From Enterobacter kobei (GTDB lineage: Bacteria > Pseudomonadota > Gammaproteobacteria > Enterobacterales > Enterobacteriaceae), in contig NZ_CP017181.1 in assembly GCF_001729765.1 (NCBI RefSeq), positions 1,054,001-1,118,000 on the forward strand: a DNA stretch of 64,000 bases, in the 5' to 3' direction. Every line of letters begins with the position of its first letter. Positions within the stretch are counted from its first letter, which is position 1. Made by a program: the position numbers and the translations under genes. Below, piece after piece: positions 52,323 to 64,000 of this stretch. The notes beneath the pieces are model-generated. The model worked only from the letters and a program-made list of their open reading frames with translations. It ran no database searches and was not told where the DNA came from.

Positions 52323-53525
52323 TCACGCTTTGTGACGGTTATCAGGCAGGAATATGGTCAACATCCCCAGAAGTGGCAGGAAAGCGCAGATTTTGTAAAC
52401 CAGGAAGATGCTGGTGTGATCCGCGACCATCCCCAACACCGCTGCACCAAGCCCACCCATACCGAAGGCGAAACCGAAAAAGAGTCCGGAAACCATACCG
52501 ATACGGCCCGGTAACAGCTCCTGGGCATAGACCAGAATGGCGGAAAATGCCGAGGCGAGGATAAAACCAATGATCACGGTTAAAATGCCCGTCCACTCGA
52601 GGCTGGCATACGGCAAAATAAGGGTAAACGGCGCGACACCGAGGATAGAGCCCCAAATAACATATTTTCGGCCAATCTTATCACCCACCGGCCCGCCAAT
52701 AACCGTTCCGGCAGCAACCGCGAACAGGAAGGCGAACAGGTGGATTTGCGCATTTTGTACCGATAATCCGAATTTTTGCATCAGATAAAAGGTGTAATAG
52801 CTGCTGATGCTTGCCATGTAGAAGTATTTCGAGAAAATCAGCACCAGCAGTACGGAAACCGCCAGAATGACCTTATTTCGGGGCAGGGGATTGATAACCT
52901 TCGCTTTAGGTTTCCCCTTATTTACGCGATGCTGAGCGGCATACCAGCGGCTGATCTGCGCCAGCACGATAATCGCCAGCAGTGCGGCCAGCACAAACCA
53001 CGCCACGTTCCCTTTGCCATACGGGGCGATAATCACCGCCGCCAGCAAGGGGCCGAGGGAGCTGCCAAAGTTACCGCCGACCTGGAAAAGTGACTGCGCC
53101 AGCCCGTGACGGCCGCCGGAGGCCATGCGCGCCACGCGTGAGGACTCAGGGTGGAAGACGGACGACCCGGTACCCACCAGCGCGGCAGCAATCAACACCG
53201 CCTCAAAGCTGCCAGCCATCGCCAGCAATACCAGACCGCTCAGGGTAAAGCACATGCCAATCGGCAGCGACCACGGCATCGGGTATTTGTCCGTCCAGTA
53301 GCCCACCACCGGTTGCAGCAGCGAGGAAGCCAGCTGGAAGGTGAGGGTGATCATCCCGATCTGCACGAAAGTTAACGAAAACTCGGACTGCAGCAGCGGA
53401 TAAATTGCCAGAATCAACGACTGGATCATGTCGTTGAGCAGGTGCGAAAGACTGATTGCGCCTAATACCTTAAAAGAGGTGCGCGATTTTGGCGGCGACG
53501 CCGGGGTTGATTCGCTGATTGCCAT
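52323..53525 (-). CDS. fsr: Fsr, fosmidomycin efflux MFS transporter
   Basis: The product is 400 residues (406 in E. coli). There are twelve membrane helices of the major facilitator superfamily with motif-A-like GYWTDKYPMPWSL after helix 2 and GGPVGDKIGRKYVIW after helix 8. In E. coli it gives fosmidomycin resistance; the natural substrate is unknown. The start MAISESTPASPP is at 53525; a GTG three codons upstream is possible. It is divergent from ushA over 164 bases. Confidence 0.94.
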   Translation of the reverse strand: MAISESTPASPPKSRTSFKVLGAISLSHLLNDMIQSLILAIYPLLQSEFSLTFVQIGMITLTFQLASSLLQPVVGYWTDKYPMPWSLPIGMCFTLSGLVLLAMAGSFEAVLIAAALVGTGSSVFHPESSRVARMASGGRHGLAQSLFQVGGNFGSSLGPLLAAVIIAPYGKGNVAWFVLAALLAIIVLAQISRWYAAQHRVNKGKPKAKVINPLPRNKVILAVSVLLVLIFSKYFYMASISSYYTFYLMQKFGLSVQNAQIHLFAFLFAVAAGTVIGGPVGDKIGRKYVIWGSILGVAPFTLILPYASLEWTGILTVIIGFILASAFSAILVYAQELLPGRIGMVSGLFFGFAFGMGGLGAAVLGMVADHTSIFLVYKICAFLPLLGMLTIFLPDNRHKA

Positions 53526-53689
53526 AAATACCACGTTGTTTTGTTATTAGAGATGCAGGGTGTAATTATTATCCGACTAACATACCCGCCCGGGACATTT
53601 GAAGAAAGTCGCAATTCTGAAAACTTATTTGTCTATTATTGTGAGTCACTGTAATTTTTGCCTTTGTCTATTGGTCAGGGAGAGAGAAG

Positions 53690-55342
53690 ATGAAGTTAAT
53701 GAAGCGGGGCGTCGCGCTGGCGCTCATCGCCGCATGGGGTCTGGTAAGCCTGCCCGCGCAGGCGTATGAAAAAGATAAAACCTATAAAATCACCATTCTG
53801 CATACCAACGATCATCATGGTCATTTCTGGCGCAGTGAATATGGCGAATATGGTCTGTCGGCGCAAAAAACGCTGGTGGACGGCATTCGCAAAGAGGTGG
53901 CAGCCCAGGGCGGCAGCGTGCTGTTGCTCTCAGGCGGTGATATTAATACCGGCGTGCCGGAATCTGATTTACAGGATGCCGAGCCGGATTTCCGTGGCAT
54001 GAATCTGATTGGCTACGACGCGATGGCCGTCGGTAACCATGAGTTTGATAACCCGCTGACGGTGCTGCGTCAGCAGGAAAAATGGGCCAAATTCCCCTTC
54101 CTCTCCGCCAACATTTACCAGAAAAGCACCGGCGAACGGCTGTTCAAACCCTGGGCGCTGTTTAAGCGTCAGGATTTGAAGATCGCAGTCATTGGCTTAA
54201 CCACCGACGATACGGCAAAAATCGGCAATCCCGAGTTCTTTACGGATATTGAATTCCGCAAACCGGCAGACGAAGCGAAGCTGGTGATTCAGGAACTGCA
54301 GCAGAACGAAAAGCCGGACGTGATTATCGCCACCACGCACATGGGGCACTACGACAACGGTGAGCACGGCTCCAATGCACCCGGCGACGTGGAGATGGCG
54401 CGCAGCCTGCCTGCAGGGTCACTGGCCATGATTGTGGGGGGTCACTCACAGGATCCGGTGTGCATGGCATCGGAGAATAAAAAACAGGTGGATTACGTGC
54501 CTGGCACGCCGTGTGCACCGGACCGTCAGAACGGTATCTGGATTGTGCAGGCCCACGAATGGGGTAAATACGTGGGCCGGGCGGACTTTGAGTTCCGTAA
54601 CGGCGAGATGAAACTGGTGCACTACCAGCTCATTCCGGTCAACCTGAAGAAGAAAGTGACCTACCCGGACGGGAAAAGTGAGCGCGTACTTTACACGCCA
54701 GAGATCGCTGAGAACCCGCAGATGCTCTCCCTGCTGACACCGTTCCAGAACAAAGGCAAAGCGCAGCTGGATGTGAAAATCGGCACGCTGAATGGTCGTC
54801 TGGAGGGGGACCGCAGTAAAGTCCGCTTCGTGCAGACCAACATGGGACACCTGGTGCTGGCGGCGCAAATGGCGCGCACCGGTGCTGATTTTGGCGTGAT
54901 GAGCGGGGGCGGCATTCGTGACTCTATTGAAGGCGGAAATATCACCTATAAGGATGTCCTGAAGGTGCAGCCGTTTGGTAACGTGGTGGTCTATGCCGAC
55001 ATGACCGGCAAAGAGGCGATTGACTACCTGACCGCCGTCGCGCAGATGAAGCCGGATTCCGGGGCCTATCCGCAGTTTGCCAACGTCAGCTTTGTGGCAA
55101 AAGACGGCAAGCTGAATGATCTGAAGATCAAAGGCGAACCGGTCGACCCGGCAAAAACCTACCGTCTGGCGACGTTGAGCTTTAACGCCACCGGCGGCGA
55201 CGGTTATCCGCATATTGATAATAAACCGGGCTATGTGAATACCGGCTTTATTGATGCGGAAGTGCTGAAGCAGTACATCGAGCAGAATTCACCGATTGAC
55301 GTGAACGCGTATGAGCCGAAGGGTGAGGTGAGCTGGCAGTAG
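53690..55342 (+). CDS. ushA: UshA, periplasmic UDP-sugar hydrolase / 5'-nucleotidase
   Basis: The product is 550 residues, the E. coli length. A signal peptide (about 1-25, ending PAQA) precedes the metallophosphoesterase domain with the dimetal motifs LHTNDHHGHFW, GGDINTG, GNHEFDN, THMGHYDNGEHG and GGHSQD. The C-terminal substrate domain has NFNATGGDGYP-type adenine stacking sequence (SFNATGGDGYPH). It hydrolyses UDP-glucose and 5'-nucleotides in the periplasm. A REP-like repeat and a terminator follow. Confidence 0.97.
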   Translation: MKLMKRGVALALIAAWGLVSLPAQAYEKDKTYKITILHTNDHHGHFWRSEYGEYGLSAQKTLVDGIRKEVAAQGGSVLLLSGGDINTGVPESDLQDAEPDFRGMNLIGYDAMAVGNHEFDNPLTVLRQQEKWAKFPFLSANIYQKSTGERLFKPWALFKRQDLKIAVIGLTTDDTAKIGNPEFFTDIEFRKPADEAKLVIQELQQNEKPDVIIATTHMGHYDNGEHGSNAPGDVEMARSLPAGSLAMIVGGHSQDPVCMASENKKQVDYVPGTPCAPDRQNGIWIVQAHEWGKYVGRADFEFRNGEMKLVHYQLIPVNLKKKVTYPDGKSERVLYTPEIAENPQMLSLLTPFQNKGKAQLDVKIGTLNGRLEGDRSKVRFVQTNMGHLVLAAQMARTGADFGVMSGGGIRDSIEGGNITYKDVLKVQPFGNVVVYADMTGKEAIDYLTAVAQMKPDSGAYPQFANVSFVAKDGKLNDLKIKGEPVDPAKTYRLATLSFNATGGDGYPHIDNKPGYVNTGFIDAEVLKQYIEQNSPIDVNAYEPKGEVSWQ

Positions 55343-55347
55343 TGTTG

Positions 55348-55392
55348 TGCGGCCTGATGCCCTCACCCCAACCCTCTCCCACCGGGAGAGGG
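55348..55392. repeat. REP-like palindromic repeat, copy 5 (inverted)
   Basis: TGCGGCCTGATGCCCTCACCC leads into ACCCTCTCCC-ACC-GGGAGAGGG, the reverse orientation of the other four. It is 6 bases after the ushA stop. Confidence 0.85.
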
Positions 55393-55403
55393 CGCAAACA
55401 CAA

Positions 55404-55429
55404 AAAACGGTAACGCATGTTACCGTTTT
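55404..55429. terminator. Terminator between convergent ushA and ybaK
   Basis: AAAACGGTAAC and GTTACCGTTTT flank GCAT, with A and T runs allowing use from both strands. Confidence 0.88.
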
Positions 55430-55464
55430 GCTTTTACCTCGTAGCCGCCACCCGGCTTTTTCTT

Positions 55465-56043
<579 letters not shown>

Positions 56044-56066
56044 TCACTTTGAGCGACAATCGGCTC

Positions 56067-56145
56067 AACCGAAGGTCTCCTTCGGCATAATAAAAACGAT
56101 GAAATTCCTCTTTGACGGGCCAATAGAGATATTGGCCATTTTTTT
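56067..56145 (+). ncRNA. chiX: ChiX small regulatory RNA
   Basis: The region between ybaK and ybaP reads, on the plus strand, a 5' stem (CCGAAGG/CCTTCGG), the linker GCATAATAAAAACGATG, the conserved core GAAATTCCTCTTTGACGGGC and a terminator GGCCAATA-GAGA-TATTGGCC plus seven Ts. This matches E. coli ChiX (MicM/SroB) in position and core sequence. ChiX is an Hfq-dependent sRNA that silences the chitoporin mRNA chiP and is titrated by the chb transcript. The 5' stem is diverged from E. coli, and the exact first base is estimated. The last bases overlap the ybaP stop on the other strand. Confidence 0.93.
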
Positions 56146-56938
56146 ATTTCAGCAGCGACGGCAAATTCCCTTCTCCGTACAAATGTAACGCCCCGACCGC
56201 AACCACGTATTCCCCGGCAGGTAATGCATGCAGCGTCTCTCGCCAGGCATTGTTGCGCGCATTCATCAGCACATCATACAGCGATTCGCTGAACGTTGAC
56301 GGCAGCGCCAGCTTTCCGTCTGCTGGCGGCGCATCCAGCCACCAGCCAATCATGGTTTGCAGCAGACGTGCGTTGGTGTGCCAGTGGGTCAGCGTATCAT
56401 CCAGCAGCATGCGGCCGTCGTCCGGAAGCTGACGCAGGAGCGCAATCTGGCTGTCCGTTCCTTCCAGTTCAATGATGGGCAGATTGCGCGCTCTTGCCAG
56501 ATTGAGCAGCTGGTAATCAATACCGTAGTCACCGCGCAGACCCAGTCGCTGCGCCTGCGTGGCCTGTAGCACCATCGCAATTTGCCACAGCGGCAGGGCG
56601 TCAATCATAGAGAGCGACACGCCGGTTTCATCGGCGACGCGCGTCAGTTCCGCCAGTTGGGCTTCGTCCAGACGTTCCGCCAGGGTCAGATCGCTTTCAA
56701 GCCCGGCAAACGGTGACTCCTGGCCCGAAATATCCGCCTCGACGACCAGCGCGTCGGCGCGCTTCAGCCGTTTTATCAGACCGGGGGGCAGAGGCGACAT
56801 ATCCTGCGTACCCATATGGATGCTGCCGACCAGATGCAGGTGCTGACCGCCGGGCAGGGAGATATCCAGGCCGGGCCACGCATAACGGCGGGGAAAGAGG
56901 GCGCGAAACGAGGTTTTTATACGATTAAACAGGCTCAT
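56144..56938 (-). CDS. ybaP: YbaP, TraB-family protein
   Basis: The product is 264 residues from MSLFNRIKTSFRAL, the E. coli length. It is a TraB/GumN (ChaN-like) family protein: HLVGSIHMGTQDMSPLP near the N terminus holds the conserved GSxH motif, EADIS follows, and GALHLYGEGNLPSLL closes the C terminus. These residues suggest a metalloprotease-like active site, but no activity is proven. The in-frame stretch to 56992 includes the end of copA and is not part of it. It lies 50 bases downstream of copA. Confidence 0.9.
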   Translation of the reverse strand: MSLFNRIKTSFRALFPRRYAWPGLDISLPGGQHLHLVGSIHMGTQDMSPLPPGLIKRLKRADALVVEADISGQESPFAGLESDLTLAERLDEAQLAELTRVADETGVSLSMIDALPLWQIAMVLQATQAQRLGLRGDYGIDYQLLNLARARNLPIIELEGTDSQIALLRQLPDDGRMLLDDTLTHWHTNARLLQTMIGWWLDAPPADGKLALPSTFSESLYDVLMNARNNAWRETLHALPAGEYVVAVGALHLYGEGNLPSLLK

Positions 56939-56988
56939 ACGCGCTCCATAAACGGAAAGGTTCATGCTAGCGCGTACGAGAACAAGGT

Positions 56989-59487
<2,499 letters not shown>

Positions 59488-59555
59488 AACAAAACTCCCG
59501 TATAATGAACTGGTCAGTTGTTGACCGGAGTAACGCTTTTCGCTAACTGTTATGA

Positions 59556-59586
59556 AGGTTAAACCTTCCATCAAGGGGAAGGTCAA
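59556..59586 (-). promoter_or_regulatory. CueR-controlled copA promoter
   Basis: On the minus strand TTGACC (-35) and TAACCT (-10) are 19 bases apart, the long spacer of MerR-type promoters. The inverted repeat ACCTTCC-N7-GGAAGGT (59563-59583) fills it and is the CueR box. Confidence 0.92.
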
Positions 59587-59595
59587 GGGGGAAAT

Positions 59596-60006
59596 GTGAA
59601 TATCAGTGACGTGGCAAAAAAAACCGGCTTAACCAGCAAAGCCATTCGCTTTTATGAAGAGAAAGGGCTGGTAACGCCGCCGTTGCGCAGTGAAAACGGC
59701 TACCGCAGCTACACGCAACGGCATCTTGATGAACTGACGTTACTGCGCCAGGCAAGGCAGGTGGGGTTTAACCTGGAAGAGTGCGGCGAGCTGGTAAACC
59801 TGTTTAACGATCCGAAGCGCCACAGTGCCGACGTGAAAAAACGCACGCTGGAAAAAGTGGCGGAGATCGAACGCCATATCATCGAATTACAGTCGATGCG
59901 TGAACAGCTGTTACAGCTGGCGGATTCCTGTCCGGGTGATGACAGCGCCGACTGCCCGATTATCGACAATCTTGCCGGCTGCTGCCACCGCAAAACCCAC
60001 GCTTAA
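59596..60006 (+). CDS. cueR: CueR, Cu(I)-responsive MerR-family activator
   Basis: The product is 136 residues (135 in E. coli), starting at GTG 59596 after AGGGGGAA. The N-terminal MerR winged helix is [26 protein letters not shown], and a long dimer helix follows. The copper loop CPGDDSADC near residues 112-120 supplies the two Cys ligands, and a C-terminal CC pair (GCCHRK) follows. It activates copA and, in related bacteria, cueO. It ends with a 4-base overlap with convergent ybbJ. glsA-ybaT, present between copA and cueR in E. coli, is absent. Confidence 0.96.
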   Translation: MNISDVAKKTGLTSKAIRFYEEKGLVTPPLRSENGYRSYTQRHLDELTLLRQARQVGFNLEECGELVNLFNDPKRHSADVKKRTLEKVAEIERHIIELQSMREQLLQLADSCPGDDSADCPIIDNLAGCCHRKTHA

Positions 60007-60455
60007 CAGGCTTTTACCCGCAGGGTAATGCCTTCTACCGCAATGACCTCGACCCGTGTTCCGGCGCTGAGGTCGTCGTCGGCCACCACCGGCCACGAGC
60101 TGTCACCTACGCGCATATGCCCGCGCCCGTTCACCAGCGGGGTGTCGAGCGTAAAACGCTTGCCGACGATCTGCTGCCCGCGCTGGTTAAGGTGGGCATC
60201 CAGCGGTTTCTGTTCGCTTACCTGTCGGTTCAGCCAGCGCCACCACAGCCAGGCGGCCACCAGCGTCAGCACGGCAAACAGCGCCCCCTGCCACGCCCAG
60301 TCAAGCGGCAGAAGCCAGACGACCAGGCCGGTAATGACCGCGGCAACACCGCTCCACAGCAGGTAACCGTTGCCGCCCAGCATCTCGGCGGCCAGCAGTA
60401 AGCCACCGAGGCTTAGCCAGAACGCATGAGGATGTGCGACGATCAGTTCAATCAT
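60003..60455 (-). CDS. ybbJ: YbbJ, NfeD-family membrane protein
   Basis: The product is 150 residues (152 in E. coli). Three hydrophobic stretches in the first 80 residues ([48 protein letters not shown]) are followed by an OB-fold NfeD domain ([27 protein letters not shown]). NfeD proteins pair with SPFH proteins; here ybbJ overlaps qmcA by four bases, so the two act together, probably in membrane-domain organisation. Confidence 0.93.
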   Translation of the reverse strand: MIELIVAHPHAFWLSLGGLLLAAEMLGGNGYLLWSGVAAVITGLVVWLLPLDWAWQGALFAVLTLVAAWLWWRWLNRQVSEQKPLDAHLNQRGQQIVGKRFTLDTPLVNGRGHMRVGDSSWPVVADDDLSAGTRVEVIAVEGITLRVKAC

Positions 60456-61366
60456 TTTTTACGCTCGTTTCCGCTGTCTTTAATCAGTTCGGCAATCCCT
60501 GCGATAGAGCCCATCAGGCTGCTGGCATCCAGCGGCATCATCACCACTTTGCTGTTGTTCGCGGAGCCGATCTCTTTCAGTGCATCGGTATATTTTTGCG
60601 CGACGAAGTAGTTCACGGCCTGGATATCACCGGCGGCAATCGCCTCGGATACCATCTGGGTCGCGCGGGCTTCTGCCTCTGCAGAACGTTCACGCGCTTC
60701 TGCCTGTAAGAATGCGGACTGACGATCGCCTTCCGCTTTCAGGATCTGCGACTGTTTTTCCCCTTCCGCTTTGAGAATTTCGGCCTGACGCACCCCCTCG
60801 GCTTCCAGAATATAGGCACGCTTGGTTCGCTCAGCCTTCATCTGGGCGTTCATGGAGGCGATCAGTTCTGCCGGCGGGCGCACGTCGCGGATCTCGATAC
60901 GGGTGACTTTGATCCCCCACGGGTTCGTGGCCTCATCGACAATGTGCAGCAGGCGGGTATTAATGCTGTCGCGCTGGGAGAGCATCTCGTCCAGCTCCAT
61001 CGAGCCAAGCACGGTACGGATGTTGGTCATCGTCAGGTTAACGATCGCCAGCTCCAGGTTGCTCACCTCATAGGCCGCTTTCGGCGCATCAATCACCTGA
61101 ATAAAGCAGACGGCATCAATGGTAACGTTGGCGTTATCCTTGGAGATCACTTCCTGAGAAGGGATATCCAGCACCTGTTCCATCATGTTGATCTTGCGAC
61201 CGATGCGATCCATGAACGGGACAATCAGGCTCAAGCCAGGCTGTAGCGTGTTGGTATAGCGGCCGAAGCGCTCGACGGTCCACTGATAACCCTGAGGGAC
61301 AATTTTGACGCCTGCGCCGACGATAACCAGCGCAACGAAGATAAGGACAGGAACAACGATGAGCAT
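60452..61366 (-). CDS. qmcA: QmcA, SPFH-domain (stomatin/prohibitin-like) membrane protein
   Basis: The product is 304 residues (305 in E. coli). An N-terminal helix ([17 protein letters not shown]) anchors an SPFH/band-7 domain (about 25-190: [40 protein letters not shown]), followed by an Ala/Glu/Lys-rich coiled coil with repeated [20 protein letters not shown]. It forms oligomers in the inner membrane and interacts with FtsH-related quality control in E. coli. It is the first gene of qmcA-ybbJ. Confidence 0.95.
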   Translation of the reverse strand: MLIVVPVLIFVALVIVGAGVKIVPQGYQWTVERFGRYTNTLQPGLSLIVPFMDRIGRKINMMEQVLDIPSQEVISKDNANVTIDAVCFIQVIDAPKAAYEVSNLELAIVNLTMTNIRTVLGSMELDEMLSQRDSINTRLLHIVDEATNPWGIKVTRIEIRDVRPPAELIASMNAQMKAERTKRAYILEAEGVRQAEILKAEGEKQSQILKAEGDRQSAFLQAEARERSAEAEARATQMVSEAIAAGDIQAVNYFVAQKYTDALKEIGSANNSKVVMMPLDASSLMGSIAGIAELIKDSGNERKK

Positions 61367-61502
61367 AAAAACCTCCTGTTTTGCATGCTATGGCAGAAAT
61401 GAAATCACTTTTTGTTGATCCTAAGTATACGAGGAAAGTCGCTTTATTATCACTCATCGCCGTAAACTACTGCTCATTATTGGGATAAAGGCAGAAGATC
61501 AC

Positions 61503-62174
61503 ATGAAGGATAACAGCGCGGTATTAACCATCGAGGACATGGGCTACCGCACAGGCGGTACCACCATTCTGAATAATGTCAGTTTTAGCCTCTTGCCGGG
61601 CGAGTTTCGACTGATTACCGGCCCCTCAGGCTGCGGGAAAAGTACGCTGCTTAAAATCATTGCGTCGCTGCTCACGCCAACGTCGGGAAAGATCTTCTTT
61701 GAGGGGAAGGATATTTCAACGCTTTCACCCGAGGCTTACCGCCAGCAGGTCTCTTATTCGGTGCAAACCCCGAGCCTGTTCGACAGCACGGTGTACGATA
61801 ACCTGCTTTTCCCCTGGCAGATCCGACATAAGACGCCCGATCCTGAACGGTTTTCCGCCGACCTGGCACGCTTCAATCTGCCGCCGGACACGCTGACAAA
61901 GTCCGTTTCCGAACTGTCGGGCGGCGAAAAGCAGCGCGTCTCGCTGATCCGTAATCTGCAGTTCTTACCGAAGGTGTTACTGCTCGATGAGATCACCAGC
62001 GCGCTCGATGATGCCAACAAGCGCAACGTCAATGAAATCATTCATCGTTACGTCCGCGAGCAGAATATTGCCGTGCTGTGGGTGACGCATGACGCTAACG
62101 AAATTACCCATGCGGATGACGTACTGACGCTCCAGCCGCATGGCGGAAAAATGCAGGAGGCAAACCGTGGGTGA
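61503..62174 (+). CDS. fetA: FetA, ABC transporter ATP-binding subunit (iron export)
   Basis: The product is 223 residues (225 in E. coli). It is a full ABC ATPase: Walker A GPSGCGKST (about residues 40-48), Q-loop YSVQTPSLFD, signature LSGGEKQRVSLIR and Walker B LLLDEITSALDD, plus H-loop WVTHD. With FetB it exports iron and protects against peroxide stress in E. coli. It overlaps fetB by eight bases. The promoter region lies between it and the divergent qmcA. Confidence 0.93.
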   Translation: MKDNSAVLTIEDMGYRTGGTTILNNVSFSLLPGEFRLITGPSGCGKSTLLKIIASLLTPTSGKIFFEGKDISTLSPEAYRQQVSYSVQTPSLFDSTVYDNLLFPWQIRHKTPDPERFSADLARFNLPPDTLTKSVSELSGGEKQRVSLIRNLQFLPKVLLLDEITSALDDANKRNVNEIIHRYVREQNIAVLWVTHDANEITHADDVLTLQPHGGKMQEANRG

Positions 62175-62949
62175 GCACAATATTACGAACGAATCTCTGG
62201 CGTTTTCGATGGTGCTGGTGCTGATCGCGATTGTCGTCAGCTACCGTGAAAAGCTGGGGCTGGAAAAGGACATTGTGTGGAGTATCTGCCGCGCGGTGAT
62301 TCAACTCATTATTGTCGGCTATGTGCTGAAGTATATTTTCAACGTCAACCACGCGGTGCTGACGCTGCTGATGGTGTTGTTTATCTGCTTCAATGCGGCG
62401 TGGAACGCGCAAAAGCGCAGTAAATACATCGATAAGGCGTTTATCTCGTCGTTTATCGCCATTACCACCGGAACCGCATTAACGCTGGCGGTACTAGTGC
62501 TTTCCGGCTCAATTGAGTTTACGCCGATGCAGGTTATCCCTATCTCAGGGATGATTGCCGGGAACGCCATGGTGGCCGTCGGGCTGTGTTATAACAATCT
62601 CGGCCAGCGCTTCAGTAGTGAACAGCAGCAGCTACAGGAGAAATTAAGCCTGGGAGCGACGCCTAAAGTGGCCTCCGCGCGGCTGATTCGTGAGAGCATT
62701 CGCTCATCGCTGATCCCCACGGTAGATTCAGCCAAAACGGTTGGGCTGGTGAGCCTGCCGGGCATGATGTCGGGGCTGATTTTTGCCGGTATCGATCCGG
62801 TAAAAGCGATTAAGTATCAGATTATGGTGACGTTTATGCTGCTCTCAACGGCAAGCCTGTCCACCATCATTGCCTGTTACCTGACCTATCGGAAGTTTTA
62901 CAACGCGCGCCATCAGCTGGTGGTGACGCAGTTGAAAAACGTGCGGTGA
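62167..62949 (+). CDS. fetB: FetB, ABC transporter membrane subunit (iron export)
   Basis: The product is 260 residues (259 in E. coli), starting at GTG 62167, because AGGAGG (62155-62160) lies 6 bases upstream and the N terminus MGEHNITNESLAF aligns with the family. The frame open from 62140 lies inside fetA. About seven hydrophobic helices are visible, with LFICFNAAWNAQKRSKYI and the coupling region KTVGLVSLPGMMSGLIFAG. It is an inner-membrane permease. A REP pair lies after the stop. Confidence 0.93.
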   Translation: MGEHNITNESLAFSMVLVLIAIVVSYREKLGLEKDIVWSICRAVIQLIIVGYVLKYIFNVNHAVLTLLMVLFICFNAAWNAQKRSKYIDKAFISSFIAITTGTALTLAVLVLSGSIEFTPMQVIPISGMIAGNAMVAVGLCYNNLGQRFSSEQQQLQEKLSLGATPKVASARLIRESIRSSLIPTVDSAKTVGLVSLPGMMSGLIFAGIDPVKAIKYQIMVTFMLLSTASLSTIIACYLTYRKFYNARHQLVVTQLKNVR

Positions 62950-62952
62950 TTA

Positions 62953-63034
62953 TGCCGGGCGGCACTGCCTTTGCCCGGCCTACGATCCGCACTTTTGTAA
63001 GCCTGGTAAGCGAAGCGCCACCGGGCATTTTTTT
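62953..63034. repeat. REP pair (BIME-like) and terminator after fetB
   Basis: The first unit, GCCGGGC...GCCCGGCCTACG (62954-62984), is of the classical E. coli REP type. The second, GCCTGGTAAGCGAAGCGCCACCGGGC in two halves (63001-63026), is an inverted REP and ends in seven Ts (63028-63034), so it also works as the fetB terminator. Confidence 0.82.
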
Positions 63035-63035
63035 G

Positions 63036-63914
<879 letters not shown>

Positions 63915-64000
63915 TTATTTACATGGGGGTGAGCGCTGTCGCTTCAACTCAACCGTGTAAAATTTTGTCCATCATCCGGCCCGGTAGCAGACGTTTTAAC

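Overview
The window is a chromosomal segment of an enterobacterium, most like Enterobacter or a close relative (Lelliottia, Klebsiella and Citrobacter are alternatives). Gene order and protein sequence follow the Escherichia coli ppiD-to-ybbN stretch almost gene for gene. Differences from E. coli are local insertions, and the absence of aes (between hemH and gsk) and of glsA-ybaT (between copA and cueR). The genus is inferred from content and composition, not from a database match.

Left part (1-16125): the 3' end of ppiD, ybaV, fadM, an inserted RelE/HigA-like toxin-antitoxin cassette, queC, ybaE, cof, a cysteine-desulfhydrase-like gene divergent from decR, the ABC exporter mdlAB, the nitrogen-regulated glnK-amtB operon, tesB, ybaY, ybaZ and the 4.5S RNA gene ffs. 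Recognisable control sites include a FadR box, a sigma-54 promoter and an NtrC box.

Variable part (16126-29100): this lies where E. coli has ybaA and ylaB. It holds an AT-rich two-gene operon (ribbon-helix-helix protein plus a 71-residue protein of unknown function), the yczR-yczE regulator/membrane pair, a lacI-lacZ unit without lacY whose repressor gene is bracketed by two inverted copies of one operator, the rcnA/rcnR nickel-cobalt system with three G-tract operators, a pdeB-like EAL gene broken by one frameshift, the zinc-independent ribosomal protein genes rpmE2-rpmJ2 behind a Zur box, and a GNAT acetyltransferase divergent from a PdxR/MocR-type regulator.

Right part (29072-64000): conserved core. 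ylaC, maa, hha-tomB, acrAB with acrR, mscK, ybaM-priC, ybaN, apt, dnaX-ybaB-recR, htpG, adk, hemH, gsk, ybaL, fsr, ushA, ybaK, the small RNA chiX, ybaP, copA with cueR, ybbJ-qmcA, fetAB and cnoX. Two programmed -1 frameshift sites are visible (dnaX tau/gamma and copA/CopA(Z)), as are a heat-shock promoter before htpG and a CueR-type promoter before copA.

A REP-like palindrome (core CCCTCTCCC...GGGAGAGGG plus a GGGTGAGGGC tail) recurs five times next to gene ends; one copy supplies the last codons of ybaM. No rRNA, tRNA, CRISPR array, prophage or insertion sequence was seen. The least explained element is the small operon at 16378-16841. The most informative structural observations are the lacI-bracketing operators, the pdeB frameshift and the repeat-derived YbaM tail.
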